A stretch of DNA of 64,000 bases from Microbacterium lacus (GTDB lineage Bacteria > Actinomycetota > Actinomycetes > Actinomycetales > Microbacteriaceae): positions 2,046,001 through 2,110,000 of the forward strand of contig NZ_BAAAPK010000001.1 of NCBI RefSeq assembly GCF_039531105.1. Direction: 5' to 3'. Under the pieces are notes generated by a model that was not told the origin of the DNA, did not search any database, and saw only the letters and a program-made list of their open reading frames with translations. Numbering within the stretch: the first letter of the stretch is position 1; the number at the start of each line of letters is the position of its first letter. The position numbers were made by a program, and so were the translations under genes. Shown here piece after piece: positions 1 through 8,444 of this stretch.

Positions 1-1
1 C

Positions 2-811
2 GTGCTGATGCTCGTGCCGATCATCGCCGGCCAGATCAGTCAGCTCGTGGAAGCGATCACGAAGCTCGTCGAGAGCGGGACGACACTCGACGACTTCAAG
101 GCGTGGCTGGGCGGCATTTTCCCGAACCTCAAGATCGACGAGGTGGTCGCCTTCGTCGAGGATTGGATCTCCAATCTCGACTACGCCTCGATCGGCCAGG
201 GCGTCCTCGCCGTCGGCGCCTCGGTGCTGGCGGGCCTCGCCGGCGCCTTCATCGTGCTGATCCTCACGATCTACTTCACCGCTTCCACGCCGAATCTGAA
301 GGCCGCCGTCTACCAGCTCGTCCCTGCCTCGAAGCGTGCGCGGTTCATCGACATCGCGGAGCAGATCACGAAGTCCGTCGGCTATTTCGTGATGGGCCAG
401 GTCACGATGGGTGTGATCAACGGCGTGCTGAGCGCGATCTTCCTGTCGATCATCCAGGCTCCGTTCCCCGCCGTCCTGGCCGTCGTCGCCTTCTTCTTCT
501 CGCTCATCCCCCTGGTCGGAACCCTCACCGGCTCCGCGATCATCGTCCTGATCTGCCTGGGTCTCGGCTCACCGACGACCGCGCTCGTCGCGGCGATCTA
601 CTACCTGATCTACATGCAGATCGAGGCGTACGTGATCTCGCCGAGGGTCATGAACCGCGCGGTGTCGGTGCCCGGTGCCGTCGTCGTCATCGCAGCGCTC
701 GCGGGCGGATCACTGCTCGGCCTGCTCGGTGCGCTCATCGCGATCCCGGTGGCCGCGAGCATCCTCATCATCTACCGCCAGGTGATCATCCCGCGGCAGA
801 ACGAACGCTGA
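2..811 (+). CDS. AI-2E family transporter (PerM/YdiK type), 5' partial
   Basis: C-terminal 269 residues of a polytopic inner-membrane protein; the reading frame is open to the window edge, so the real start lies upstream. The fragment has an amphipathic region (about residues 1-60) followed by hydrophobic segments at about 62-92, 125-158, 160-190 and 205-260. The order of helices, including the conserved stretch around YMQIEAYVISPRVM and a Gly/Ala-rich last helix pair, is that of the AI-2E exporter (UPF0118) family. Members export small molecules, but substrates are mostly unknown, so AI-2 transport should not be assumed. It converges on the hydrolase gene 10 bp away. Confidence 0.85.
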   Translation: MLMLVPIIAGQISQLVEAITKLVESGTTLDDFKAWLGGIFPNLKIDEVVAFVEDWISNLDYASIGQGVLAVGASVLAGLAGAFIVLILTIYFTASTPNLKAAVYQLVPASKRARFIDIAEQITKSVGYFVMGQVTMGVINGVLSAIFLSIIQAPFPAVLAVVAFFFSLIPLVGTLTGSAIIVLICLGLGSPTTALVAAIYYLIYMQIEAYVISPRVMNRAVSVPGAVVVIAALAGGSLLGLLGALIAIPVAASILIIYRQVIIPRQNER

Positions 812-821
812 GACCTGCCGC

Positions 822-1547
822 TCAGTCCTCCGGGAGAGGACCGTCCCACGTGATGGGCAGCGGAAGGGCATCCGGGTTGACGGCGGCGACGATCTCCGTC
901 AGAACGCGTCTGGTCTGGTTCTCCCCCACCCACAGATGCTTGCCGCCCTCGACGGCGATCATGACGGCATCCGGGATGCTCGCGAAACGTTCGGCGGCCG
1001 CATCCGGCCGGAGGTAGTCATCGAACTCCGGTACGATCACGATCACGCGACGGGAGTCGCCCGCCCAGGCGGCGACCTCCTCGGGTGTCGCACGGTGCAG
1101 CGGCGGAGAGAGCAGGATGACGCCCTCGATGTCATGGTCGCGTCCGTACTTGAGCGCGAGCTCCGTGCCGAAGGACCACCCGACCAGCCACGGACGAGGA
1201 AGACCCCTTTCACGCACGAGATCCATCGCGGCTGCGACGTCGAAGGCTTCGGACGCGCCTCCGTCGAATGTGCCCTCGCTCGTCCCGTGCGGCGACGTCG
1301 TGCCGCGCGTGTTGAAGCGCAGAACAGCGAGATCGGCGAGAGCGGGCAGTCGCGCCGCCGCTTTGCGGAGGATGTGCGAATCCATGAAGCCACCCGCGGT
1401 GGGCAGCGGGTGCAGCGTCACCAGCGTCGCGACGGGCGGAGTCTCCGACGGCTGGGCGAGCTCGCCCACGAGAGTGAGCTCGTCGAGCGTCCGGAGCGTG
1501 ATCGCCTCGCGGCGAGCGGGTAGAAGCACGGGTCCTCTGATGTCCAT
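822..1547 (-). CDS. alpha/beta hydrolase fold protein
   Basis: A 241-residue cytoplasmic alpha/beta hydrolase. The nucleophile elbow is GWSFG (Ser about 125), an oxyanion-type HPLP turn follows beta-3 near residue 46, and the late GGKHLWVGE supplies the catalytic His; an Asp in the PEFDDY region completes a plausible triad. The family covers esterases and small acyl or peptide hydrolases; the substrate cannot be inferred. The ATG start leaves only 1 bp to the stop of the small zinc-type gene upstream, so they are probably co-transcribed. Confidence 0.8.
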   Translation of the reverse strand: MDIRGPVLLPARREAITLRTLDELTLVGELAQPSETPPVATLVTLHPLPTAGGFMDSHILRKAAARLPALADLAVLRFNTRGTTSPHGTSEGTFDGGASEAFDVAAAMDLVRERGLPRPWLVGWSFGTELALKYGRDHDIEGVILLSPPLHRATPEEVAAWAGDSRRVIVIVPEFDDYLRPDAAAERFASIPDAVMIAVEGGKHLWVGENQTRRVLTEIVAAVNPDALPLPITWDGPLPED

Positions 1548-1548
1548 G

Positions 1549-1833
1549 TCAGGCGATCCTCCAGCAGTGCGTATGCCAATGTCGTCGGGCGGCGAGATCC
1601 GCCTGATCCCCCAGAACGCCGTCCGAGCGCCACACCACCACGTGCGCCGTCGCCGGAGCCACCGACCGACCGCAGCCCGGGCACACGTACGATTTCGTCG
1701 CCTGCGACGCCGACACGGGCTGCACCGTCCACGTCACACCGCGCCTGATCTCGGACCGCTTCCAGCCGGCGATCAGCCGGTCCAGGCCGTCGTCGTCTGC
1801 TCCGTCGGGGCGACGACGGTTCGCGCGCGGCAT
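1549..1833 (-). CDS. small CPGC zinc-ribbon-like protein
   Basis: A 94-residue basic protein with a CPGC motif in the middle and HWHTHC near the C-terminus, giving two Cys plus His/Cys that could bind one zinc ion. It is not a recognised enzyme; proteins of this layout recur in Microbacteriaceae beside an alpha/beta hydrolase. It lies 4 bp below the transglycosylase stop and 1 bp above the hydrolase start, which suggests one transcript. Function unknown; a nucleic-acid or protein-binding adaptor is only a guess. Confidence 0.6.
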   Translation of the reverse strand: MPRANRRRPDGADDDGLDRLIAGWKRSEIRRGVTWTVQPVSASQATKSYVCPGCGRSVAPATAHVVVWRSDGVLGDQADLAARRHWHTHCWRIA

Positions 1834-1837
1834 GGGA

Positions 1838-2536
1838 TCAGTACCAGCCGACCGACTCGGAATGCGCCCATGCGCCGCAGGGGTCGCCGTAGCGCCCGCC
1901 GATGTACCCCAGCCCCCAGGAGATCTGCGTCGCGGGGTTGGTCTCCCAGTCCGCGCCGGCAGATCCCATCTTGCTTCCGGGAAGAGCCTGCGGGATGCCG
2001 TACGCCCCGCTTCCGGCGTTGTAGGCGTTCACGCGCCACCCCGATTCACGGTTCCACAGCGCAACGAGACAGGCGAACTGGTCATCGCCCCAGCCTCGTG
2101 CGCGCACCATGTCGTACGCGATCGCCTGAGCGGTGCCGGGGTCGGGTGAGACGAAGGGTGGTGTCCACCCACCGCCGGACGAGGACGACGACTCGGCCAC
2201 GACCGGTTCCGGTGTCGGCGTCGGTGTGGGCGTGACGTACACGGTGTAGTTGTCGCGATCGAGCGGCGTGACCTCGCTCGCGGCGTAGGCGTCCGCATCG
2301 AGGCGCTGCGCATCCCCGAGGGTGCTCGAGTACAGCGTGATCGGCTGGCGCTCCTGCGCACTGGCTTGCGAGAGTGCGACACCCGTCGGTCCGATGTACG
2401 CCACGACGAATCCGAGCGCGGCGAACCCGGCGAAGGCCCCGAGCACGCCGCGGCGGCGTGACCACCGGGGTGCCGGCGCGGGTGCGGACCGACGTGCAGA
2501 CGGACGGACCACGGGCGCGTCGCTCGCGCGCGTCAT
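1838..2536 (-). CDS. secreted/anchored lytic transglycosylase-like protein
   Basis: A 232-residue protein with a basic N-terminus, one signal-anchor helix (about residues 30-55), a Pro/Thr and Ser/Gly-rich linker (PTPTPTPTPE, then SSSSSGGG) and a C-terminal lysozyme-like domain. In that domain ALWNRESGW carries the expected catalytic Glu, followed by the AYGIPQAL and W-GLGYIGGRYGDP signatures of transglycosylase/Rpf-like SLT folds. It probably cleaves peptidoglycan outside the membrane. I chose the ATG at 2536; an in-frame GTG at 2554 sits 9 nt after a TAGACT hexamer and could be the start of a nearly leaderless mRNA. Confidence 0.8.
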   Translation of the reverse strand: MTRASDAPVVRPSARRSAPAPAPRWSRRRGVLGAFAGFAALGFVVAYIGPTGVALSQASAQERQPITLYSSTLGDAQRLDADAYAASEVTPLDRDNYTVYVTPTPTPTPEPVVAESSSSSGGGWTPPFVSPDPGTAQAIAYDMVRARGWGDDQFACLVALWNRESGWRVNAYNAGSGAYGIPQALPGSKMGSAGADWETNPATQISWGLGYIGGRYGDPCGAWAHSESVGWY

Positions 2537-2610
2537 CTCGTCACCGGCAGTCACAGTGGTGCGAGTCTACCCGGGCCCTCCGTGGCCCGCCATCCGGCCG
2601 CTCTCCTGCG

Positions 2611-3174
2611 TCACGCGACCGCGAGCATGACCTCGATGACGGCGTCGAGCACCGCATCCACCTGCGCTTCACGGTAGCCCCCGCGCTGCATCCGGAACGC
2701 GACGGCACGCACCTGCTCGACCGTGACGGAGTCCCCCGTCTCGAGGTATTTCGCGAGCTTGTCCGCGACGAGGTCCACCTCGTCGATCCGATAGCCGTAT
2801 CTCAGCACACTGACGCGGTCGAATCGGCGACCGCGCGGTCTCGAGAGACGATCGAGCACGACCTGAGCGGTCTCCCGCGTCTGGCCGACCCACGCGTGCG
2901 CGCCCTCCGCTCCGACGGCCGCCTCCCGTTCGCGGGCGGCGAAGGCATCCTCGATGCGTCCGAGAGCGGCATCCACCGCGGGGATGGCGTACCCGCGGCG
3001 CACGAGCGGGAACGCCGCTCGACGCACGTCGCCGGAGGTCATCGGCTCGGCGTCGGCCTCGAAGGCCTCGCGGGCCCGGGTGAGGAACTCGTCCACGGCC
3101 CGCTTGTCGTACCCCTTCGCCGCACCGCGCGTCTCGGGGAACGTGGCCGCCGGTGATCCGGAAGTGCTCATCAT
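2611..3174 (-). CDS. DivIVA-domain-like coiled protein
   Basis: A 187-residue cytoplasmic protein with repeated GYDxxAVDEFL-like segments (around residues 20, 60 and 130) that match the membrane-curvature-binding DivIVA N-terminal motif; the helices between them are Glu/Arg rich. DivIVA relatives organise polar growth and septation in actinobacteria, but this one is far shorter than Wag31 and lacks a long coiled coil, so it is an accessory DivIVA-like protein. The ATG at 3174 overlaps the cdsA stop by 4 bp (ATGA), implying translational coupling; a longer open frame into cdsA is not needed. Confidence 0.75.
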   Translation of the reverse strand: MMSTSGSPAATFPETRGAAKGYDKRAVDEFLTRAREAFEADAEPMTSGDVRRAAFPLVRRGYAIPAVDAALGRIEDAFAAREREAAVGAEGAHAWVGQTRETAQVVLDRLSRPRGRRFDRVSVLRYGYRIDEVDLVADKLAKYLETGDSVTVEQVRAVAFRMQRGGYREAQVDAVLDAVIEVMLAVA

Positions 3175-4208
3175 GCCGCCAAGGGTGAGAAGAGGTAGTA
3201 CAGCGCGAGCGCCGCGACGACGGACGGGAGGATCGAGTCGAGGCGATCGAGCACCCCCCCGTGACCCGGAAGCCACGAACTCATGTCCTTTATGCCGAGA
3301 TCGCGCTTGATCATCGACTCGCCGAGGTCACCGGCGGTCGCGGTGCCGACCACGATCGCGCCCAGGATCAGACCCGGCCACCAGGGCAGGCCCAGCATGA
3401 ACAGCGAGAGCAGCACTCCGGCGATCAGAGCCGCGAGGACCGCGCCCGCGAAACCCTCCCAGGTCTTCTTCGGGCTGATCTTCGGCGCCATCGGATGCTT
3501 GCCGAAGGACAGCCCGGCGGCGTAGGCACCGGTGTCCGAGGCCACGGCGATGATGATGAACGCGAGGACCCACCATTCCCCGCCGTCCTGGCGGAGCAGG
3601 ATCAGACACAGGCTCGTCAGGAAAGGGACGTAGAGCTGGATGAACCCGGCGATCAGGACGTCGCCCAGGACGGCGCCGTACGTGCGGCCGTCGCGCGCGA
3701 ACATCTGCGCGATGAGCCGCCAGACGATGACGAGCGCGATGGCGACGAAGACGACGACCCAGTGCAGCCACAGACCCAGGAAGAATCCGGACAGGACCAG
3801 CACCGAACCCACGACCAGCTGCGGGACGAGGTCGACCTTCCGGCCCGAACCGATCAGTGCCCGGCTGAACTCGAAGATCCCGAGGATCGCCGCGCCGAGG
3901 GCGAAGAGCACGAACAGCCATTTCAGGAAGATGAGCGACGCGATCAGGACCGCGCCGATCGCGAGTCCGATCAGCGTTGCGACGATCAGGTCCCGACCCG
4001 TCCGCTGCTTGATCCGCTCATTCGCCTCTTCGAACTCCGCACGCTTCTGGGCGACCTGATTCTCGAACTCGCTGCGCGCTGCGCGCACGTGGGCCTGGAA
4101 GTCGGCGTTGAGATCGGGGGCGGCGGCGCCCCTGCGCGCTCCTGCCGCCTCGCGGCGCGTCAGCGGCGGGGGCGGGGAGTCCGGGAGATCGCCGGATGCG
4201 TCGGTCAT
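3171..4208 (-). CDS. cdsA: phosphatidate cytidylyltransferase
   Basis: Makes CDP-diacylglycerol from phosphatidate and CTP, the branch point for anionic phospholipids and phosphatidylinositol. The protein has a hydrophilic, Glu/Arg-rich N-terminus of about 75 residues, then some eight membrane helices. The C-terminal signature is visible: [27 protein letters not shown] and [30 protein letters not shown], including the Mg-binding acidic residues. At 345 residues it is longer than typical bacterial CdsA because of the N-terminal extension. It follows frr by 8 bp and overlaps the DivIVA-like gene, in the usual pyrH-frr-cdsA order. Confidence 0.97.
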   Translation of the reverse strand: [345 protein letters not shown]

Positions 4209-4216
4209 GAGCGGGG

Positions 4217-4771
4217 TCAGACCTCGAGGAGCTCGGCCTCTTTACGCTTGAGCGCCTCGTCGATCGCGTCGACGTGGGCGCGCGTGAGCGCATCGAGTTC
4301 CTTCTCCGCACGTCCGAGCTCGTCCTCGCCGATCTCGCTCTTGAGGGCGTCGAGATCGTCCTTCGTCTTGCGACGGATGCCGCGCACGTGCACTTTCGCG
4401 TCCTCGCCCTTCGAGCGCACGAGCTTGACGAACTCCTTGCGGCGCTCCTCGGTCAGCTCGGGCAGGGTCACGCGCACCAGGTTGCCGTCGTTCGTCGGAT
4501 TCGCACCGAGGTTCGGTGTGTCGCGAATGGCCTGCTCGATCGCCTTCAGTGCGGACTTGTCATAGGGCGTGACCACGAGCGTCCGCGCCTCCGGGTTGTT
4601 CAGCGAGGCGAGCTGGGCGAGGGGCGTGGGCGTGCCGTAGTAGTCCACCAGGATCTTCTGGAACAGCTGGGGGTTCGCCCGCCCGGTCCGAACGGTGGCG
4701 AAATCGTCCTTCGCCGCCTCGACGGCACGGTCCATGCGCGATCCGGCCTCAGCCAAGACGTCCGCGATCAC
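4217..4771 (-). CDS. frr: ribosome recycling factor
   Basis: Acts with EF-G to split post-termination 70S ribosomes. At 184 residues it has the standard length and nearly every family signature: the N-terminal helix with [19 protein letters not shown], the [13 protein letters not shown] turn, [12 protein letters not shown] and the C-terminal [12 protein letters not shown]. The start is GTG with AGGAG five bases upstream, which fixes it. It lies between pyrH and cdsA in the conserved order. Confidence 0.98.
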   Translation of the reverse strand: MIADVLAEAGSRMDRAVEAAKDDFATVRTGRANPQLFQKILVDYYGTPTPLAQLASLNNPEARTLVVTPYDKSALKAIEQAIRDTPNLGANPTNDGNLVRVTLPELTEERRKEFVKLVRSKGEDAKVHVRGIRRKTKDDLDALKSEIGEDELGRAEKELDALTRAHVDAIDEALKRKEAELLEV

Positions 4772-4828
4772 AGTGACTCCTATCGGTAGATCCAGAACTG
4801 TCAGTCTAGTGCGCGGACCCCGCGCACC

Positions 4829-5548
4829 TCAGGCGGTGACGAGCGTGCCGATGTGCTCTCCGAGCAGCGCCCGGGTCACGTTGCCCGCCGGCTCCATCCC
4901 GAACACCCGCATGTCCATCTTGTTGTCCATGCACAGGCTGAACGCGGTCGAATCCACCACCTTGAGGCCCCGCTGCAGTGCATCGAGGTACGTGATGCGA
5001 TCGATCTTCGTCGCGTTCGGATCCTTGTTCGGATCGGCGGTGTACACGCCGTCCACACCGTTCTTCGCGACCAGGACCTCGGACGCACCGATCTCCAGCG
5101 CGCGTTGGGCGGCCACCGTATCGGTGGAGAAGTACGGCAGTCCGGCTCCGGCGCCGAAGATCACGACGCGCCCTTTCTCCATATGCCGCTCCGCGCGGCG
5201 CGGGATGTAGGGTTCGGCGACCTGGGTCATCGAGATCGCGGACTGCACGCGCGTGGCGGCCCCGGCCTGCTCGAGGAAGTCCTGCAGCGCGAGAGCGTTC
5301 ATCACGGTGCCCAGCATGCCCATGTAGTCGGCCCGGCCGCGGTCCATTCCGCGCTGGCTGAGCTCGGCTCCACGGAAGAAATTGCCGCCGCCCACGACGA
5401 CGGCGATCTCCACGCGGTCGACCGCTTCGGCGATCTCCCGCGCCATCTGACTGACGACGTCGGGGTTGACCCCCAGGGAGCCGCCTCCGAACGCCTCTCC
5501 GGAGAGCTTCAGAAGGACGCGCCTCGTCCCGGTCGCCTCATCGATCAC
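4829..5548 (-). CDS. pyrH: uridylate kinase (UMP kinase)
   Basis: Phosphorylates UMP to UDP with ATP in pyrimidine nucleotide synthesis; bacterial UMP kinase is a hexamer of the amino-acid-kinase fold. Visible motifs are [11 protein letters not shown] at the N-terminus, [10 protein letters not shown], the [16 protein letters not shown] helix, [21 protein letters not shown] and VDGVYTADP. The length of 239 is normal. GTG start with GGAAGGAAG upstream. It is separated from tsf by a strong terminator and has its own candidate -10 (TAGTTT). Confidence 0.98.
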   Translation of the reverse strand: MIDEATGTRRVLLKLSGEAFGGGSLGVNPDVVSQMAREIAEAVDRVEIAVVVGGGNFFRGAELSQRGMDRGRADYMGMLGTVMNALALQDFLEQAGAATRVQSAISMTQVAEPYIPRRAERHMEKGRVVIFGAGAGLPYFSTDTVAAQRALEIGASEVLVAKNGVDGVYTADPNKDPNATKIDRITYLDALQRGLKVVDSTAFSLCMDNKMDMRVFGMEPAGNVTRALLGEHIGTLVTA

Positions 5549-5574
5549 GTGTCTTCCTTCCGTCGCCTGTACAA

Positions 5575-5580
5575 AAACTA
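5575..5580 (-). promoter_or_regulatory. candidate -10 hexamer for pyrH operon
   Basis: On the minus strand TAGTTT lies 26 bp before the pyrH GTG and downstream of the tsf terminator, so pyrH-frr-cdsA can be transcribed independently of rpsB-tsf. No good -35 is visible. Confidence 0.4.
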
Positions 5581-5588
5581 GCCGAGCG

Positions 5589-5606
5589 GGTCACCCATCG
5601 GTGACC
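5589..5606. repeat. 18-bp dyad between tsf terminator and pyrH
   Basis: GGTCACC-CATC-GGTGACC, a perfect 7-bp inverted repeat just upstream of the pyrH -10. It could be an operator for pyrH or simply a second stem of the tsf terminator region. Confidence 0.4.
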
Positions 5607-5616
5607 GCCCAGGCAA

Positions 5617-5646
5617 AAGGCCCGCATCGGATCCGATGCGGGCCTT
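5617..5646 (-). terminator. intrinsic terminator of rpsB-tsf
   Basis: A perfect 30-bp palindrome centred on GGATCC, with stem AAGGCCCGCATCGG and its complement, beginning 10 bp past the tsf stop. On the minus strand the stem is followed by TTTTG, a short T run typical of high-GC terminators. Confidence 0.85.
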
Positions 5647-5655
5647 CCGGGTGTG

Positions 5656-6483
5656 TTACGCGCCGACCTTGAAGCGGGCGAAGCCCGTCAGGGTGAGCCC
5701 GGCATCCTTCGCGACCTGCGCCACGGACTGCTTGTTGTCCTTCGCGTAGTCCTGGTCCAGCAGAGCGACCTGCTTGAAGAAGGCGCCGACGCGACCCTCG
5801 ACGATCTTCGGCAGGGCGGCTTCCGGCTTGCCCTCCTGGCGCGAGATCTCCGTGACGATCTCCCGCTCCTTCTCGACCTCGGACTCGGGGACCTCGTCAC
5901 GCGACAGGTACGTGGGGTTCGCGAACGAGATGTGCTGTGCGATGCTGCGCGCGGTCTCGGCGTCCTCACCCGAGTAGGCCAGCACGACACCGACCTGCGG
6001 GGGCAGGTCCTTGCTGGTCTTGTGCAGGTACACCTCGAACTTGTCGCCGACCAGCGTGCGCGCGCGGCGCAGCTCGACCTTCTCGCCGATGATCGCTGCC
6101 TCGTCGGCGATGAGCTGCTCGACGGACTGCCCGCCGGCGTCGGCGGCGAGGGCGGCCTCGACCGAGTCGGCGGACACGGCGGCCGCGGCGTCCGCGACCT
6201 TGTCCGCCAGAGCGATGAAGCGATCGTTCTTGGCCACGAAGTCGGTCTCGCACGCGAGCTCGATCAGGGTGACCTTGCCATCGGACTCACGGGCGGCGAC
6301 GAGGCCTTCGCTCGTGGAACGGTCAGCGCGCTTGGCGTTGCCCTTCGCGCCCTTCAGACGCAGGATCTCGACGGCCTTCTCGACGTCGCCGTCGGCCTCT
6401 TCGAGAGCCTTCTTGGTGTCGACCATGCCCGTGCCGAGCTGGTCGCGCAGCGCCTTGATGTCGGCGATCGTGAAGTTTGCCAT
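5656..6483 (-). CDS. tsf: translation elongation factor Ts
   Basis: Nucleotide exchange factor for EF-Tu. The 275-residue protein starts MANFTIADIKALRDQLGTGM with KKALEEADGD-KAVEILRLKG (UBA-like N domain), then the core domains containing IELACETDFVAKN and the coiled insertion. The length is normal. The ATG at 6483 is set by the conserved N-terminus and by AAGGAG in the preceding bases; upstream in-frame sequence is untranslated. Downstream of rpsB by 85 bp and ended by a strong palindromic terminator. Confidence 0.98.
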   Translation of the reverse strand: MANFTIADIKALRDQLGTGMVDTKKALEEADGDVEKAVEILRLKGAKGNAKRADRSTSEGLVAARESDGKVTLIELACETDFVAKNDRFIALADKVADAAAAVSADSVEAALAADAGGQSVEQLIADEAAIIGEKVELRRARTLVGDKFEVYLHKTSKDLPPQVGVVLAYSGEDAETARSIAQHISFANPTYLSRDEVPESEVEKEREIVTEISRQEGKPEAALPKIVEGRVGAFFKQVALLDQDYAKDNKQSVAQVAKDAGLTLTGFARFKVGA

Positions 6484-6568
6484 GTGTGGCGGCTCCTTGA
6501 TGTAGTTCAGTCCAGTGGGATGCGTCGGCGGGGCCGCGAACGACCCCGCCGACGTGCGATGAATGTGC

Positions 6569-7555
6569 TTACTTCGCGTCGGCGGCTTCGGCGGCCTCGA
6601 CCTCGGCGACGTCCTGGCCCGCGGCATCCGCGATGGCCTCGTCGTGCGCTTCCGCGCCGGCGGCGTCATCCGCGGTCTCGGTGGCCGACTCGCCCTCGCT
6701 CGCCTGCTCGGCCTCGACGGCCTCCGCGAGGTCGCTCTCGGCGATCTTCTCGTCGGCGACCTTCGCGGTCTCGGCGGAGGACTGCTCCGGCGCGCCCTGC
6801 TCGAGCAGCTCGCGCTCCCAGTCGGCCAGCGGCTCGGCGGCTTCGGCGGACTCGTCGGTCGGGTTGTGACGCTGGATGAGACCCTCGGCGGCGGCATCCG
6901 CGATGATGCGGGTGAGCAGGCCCACCGAGCGGATCGCGTCGTCGTTGCCGGGGATCGGGTACTGGAACTCGTCCGGGTCCGCGTTCGTGTCCAGGATGCC
7001 GATGATCGGGATGCCGAGCTTGCTCGCCTCGTTGACGGCCAGGTGCTCGCGCTTCGCGTCGACGACCCAGATCGCCGACGGCGTCTTGGTCATGTTGCGA
7101 ATACCGCCGAGGGACTTGTGCAGCTTGTCCAGCTCGCGCTTCTTGAGGAGGAGTTCCTTCTTCGTGAAGCCGCTGTCCGCCGGGTTGTCGTAGTCGAGCT
7201 CCTCGAGCTCCTTCATACGCGCGAGGCGCTTGGAGACCGTCTGGAAGTTCGTGAGGAGGCCGCCGAGCCAGCGCTGGTTGACGTAGGGCTGGCCGACGCG
7301 GGTCGCCTGCTCGGCGATGATCTCCTGGGCCTGCTTCTTGGTGCCGACGAAGAGGACCGTTCCGCCGTGGGCGACGGTCTCCTTGACGAACTCGTACGCC
7401 TTGTCGATGTACGTCAGCGACTGCTGGAGGTCGATGATGTGGATGCCGCTGCGCTCGGTGAGGATGAAGCGCTTGACCTTCGGGTTCCACCGGCGGGTCT
7501 GGTGTCCGAAGTGCACGCCGCTGTCGAGCAGCTGGCGGATGGTGACGACGGCCAT
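6569..7555 (-). CDS. rpsB: 30S ribosomal protein S2 with long acidic tail
   Basis: Ribosomal protein S2. The first about 255 residues are canonical ([55 protein letters not shown]). The total length is 328 because of a C-terminal tail of about 70 residues made almost entirely of Ala, Glu and Asp, which is unusual for S2 in general but common in size-variable form in actinobacteria. Start ATG fixed by homology and by AGGAG five to eight bases upstream. Preceded by a leader of about 200 nt. Confidence 0.98.
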   Translation of the reverse strand: MAVVTIRQLLDSGVHFGHQTRRWNPKVKRFILTERSGIHIIDLQQSLTYIDKAYEFVKETVAHGGTVLFVGTKKQAQEIIAEQATRVGQPYVNQRWLGGLLTNFQTVSKRLARMKELEELDYDNPADSGFTKKELLLKKRELDKLHKSLGGIRNMTKTPSAIWVVDAKREHLAVNEASKLGIPIIGILDTNADPDEFQYPIPGNDDAIRSVGLLTRIIADAAAEGLIQRHNPTDESAEAAEPLADWERELLEQGAPEQSSAETAKVADEKIAESDLAEAVEAEQASEGESATETADDAAGAEAHDEAIADAAGQDVAEVEAAEAADAK

Positions 7556-7699
7556 GGCCGTTCTCCTGTTCTCGACGCACGGGTGCGCCGCTTGCGGTTG
7601 TTCTCTCGCTCGATCGGGTCGATCGGCGGGCCTGGTGCCCGGCGCACCCCCGCTCTCGGGCTTTCGCCAGACAGACCGGTGGGAGTGGATGCCGCGATT

Positions 7700-7719
7700 C
7701 TGCGGACCGGGGTCCGCAG
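7700..7719 (-). promoter_or_regulatory. stable hairpin in the rpsB leader
   Basis: CTGCGGACC and its exact complement GGTCCGCAG separated by only two bases, about 145 nt before the rpsB start inside the predicted leader. A long structured leader is the setting expected for feedback control by S2, but no known motif was recognised. Confidence 0.4.
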
Positions 7720-7766
7720 GCCGCTGAGGGCACGCGTATTCACCTCGATGAACGGGGTGTCCTGCC

Positions 7767-7772
7767 AGTGTA
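7767..7772 (-). promoter_or_regulatory. candidate -10 of rpsB
   Basis: Minus-strand TGATACACT (hexamer TACACT preceded by TGA). It is the only good hexamer in the intergenic region and would give a 5' leader of about 205 nt. Confidence 0.45.
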
Positions 7773-7870
7773 TCAGTCGCCCCTCCTCCCCAGCTCTTCG
7801 ATGCACGTGGTTCTCCCCCGTTCGCACGGTTCGGGCTCACCGGCTGCGCGGTCGAAGGCACGCTGGCGGT

Positions 7871-8428
7871 GTGGAACTGTCGCGTACGCGGGCACCGCGC
7901 CTGCCGGCGATCACGCTCGTCGCCGCTCTCGCCGTCGCTTGTGGTGCGAGCGCCCTGCCGGAGGGCGCGCACGGAGCGGCAGGCGTGACGGTCCCGTCGA
8001 CGCGGACGATGCTCGCTGAGCGGGACTGGGCGCGGCCGGTCGTTCCGTTCCGCGTCGTGCGCGCCTTCATCGCCCCGGCCCATGAGTACGGTCCGGGGCA
8101 TCGAGGCATCGACGTGGAGGCCCCCGCCGGGGCGGATGTCTCCGCTCCGGCCTCCGGCATCGTCGCCTTCTCGGGGATGGTGGCCGGGCGCGGCATCCTG
8201 ACGATCGACCACGGCGATGGCCTGGTCTCCACTTTCGAACCCGTGCAGAGCGTCCTGAGTCCCGGGACCCCGGTCGGCAAGGGTGAGCACATCGGGGCCG
8301 TGACATCCGGCGGACATGCACCGCTCGGACAGCTGCACTTCGGAGTCCGGCTGAACGACTCCTACATCAACCCGATGCTCCTGCTCGGGGAGGTGCCGCG
8401 CGCGATCCTCCTCCCCTGCTGCGAATGA
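7871..8428 (+). CDS. secreted M23-family peptidase-like protein
   Basis: A 185-residue exported protein. The GTG start at 7871 gives a short basic N-terminus, a hydrophobic signal segment (about residues 8-28) ending in an Ala-rich cleavage region, then an LytM/M23 beta-sheet domain. Zinc-ligand motifs are HRGIDVEAP (the HxxxD pair), and LHFGV for the HxH position, although the second motif has Leu in place of the first His. That substitution suggests it may be a degenerate, non-catalytic M23 protein that activates another hydrolase. It converges with xerC, 16 bp away. Confidence 0.75.
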   Translation: MELSRTRAPRLPAITLVAALAVACGASALPEGAHGAAGVTVPSTRTMLAERDWARPVVPFRVVRAFIAPAHEYGPGHRGIDVEAPAGADVSAPASGIVAFSGMVAGRGILTIDHGDGLVSTFEPVQSVLSPGTPVGKGEHIGAVTSGGHAPLGQLHFGVRLNDSYINPMLLLGEVPRAILLPCCE

Positions 8429-8444
8429 CCCGCGGGCCGGCCGC

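Larger units (their letters stand above)
7556..7870. other. 315-bp divergent intergenic region: rpsB leader and M23 peptidase upstream region
   Basis: No convincing gene lies here. On the minus strand, TACACT at 7772-7767 is the best -10 for rpsB and implies a leader of about 200 nt. The leader holds a perfect 9-bp stem (7700-7719) and several weaker GC-rich stems near the start codon. On the plus strand nothing promoter-like stands out ahead of the peptidase GTG at 7871. Confidence 0.5.

Noticed and set aside
6563..7870. Upstream in-frame extension of the M23 peptidase gene across rpsB
   Set aside because: It would run antisense through rpsB and its leader. The hydrophobic signal segment begins at the GTG at 7871.
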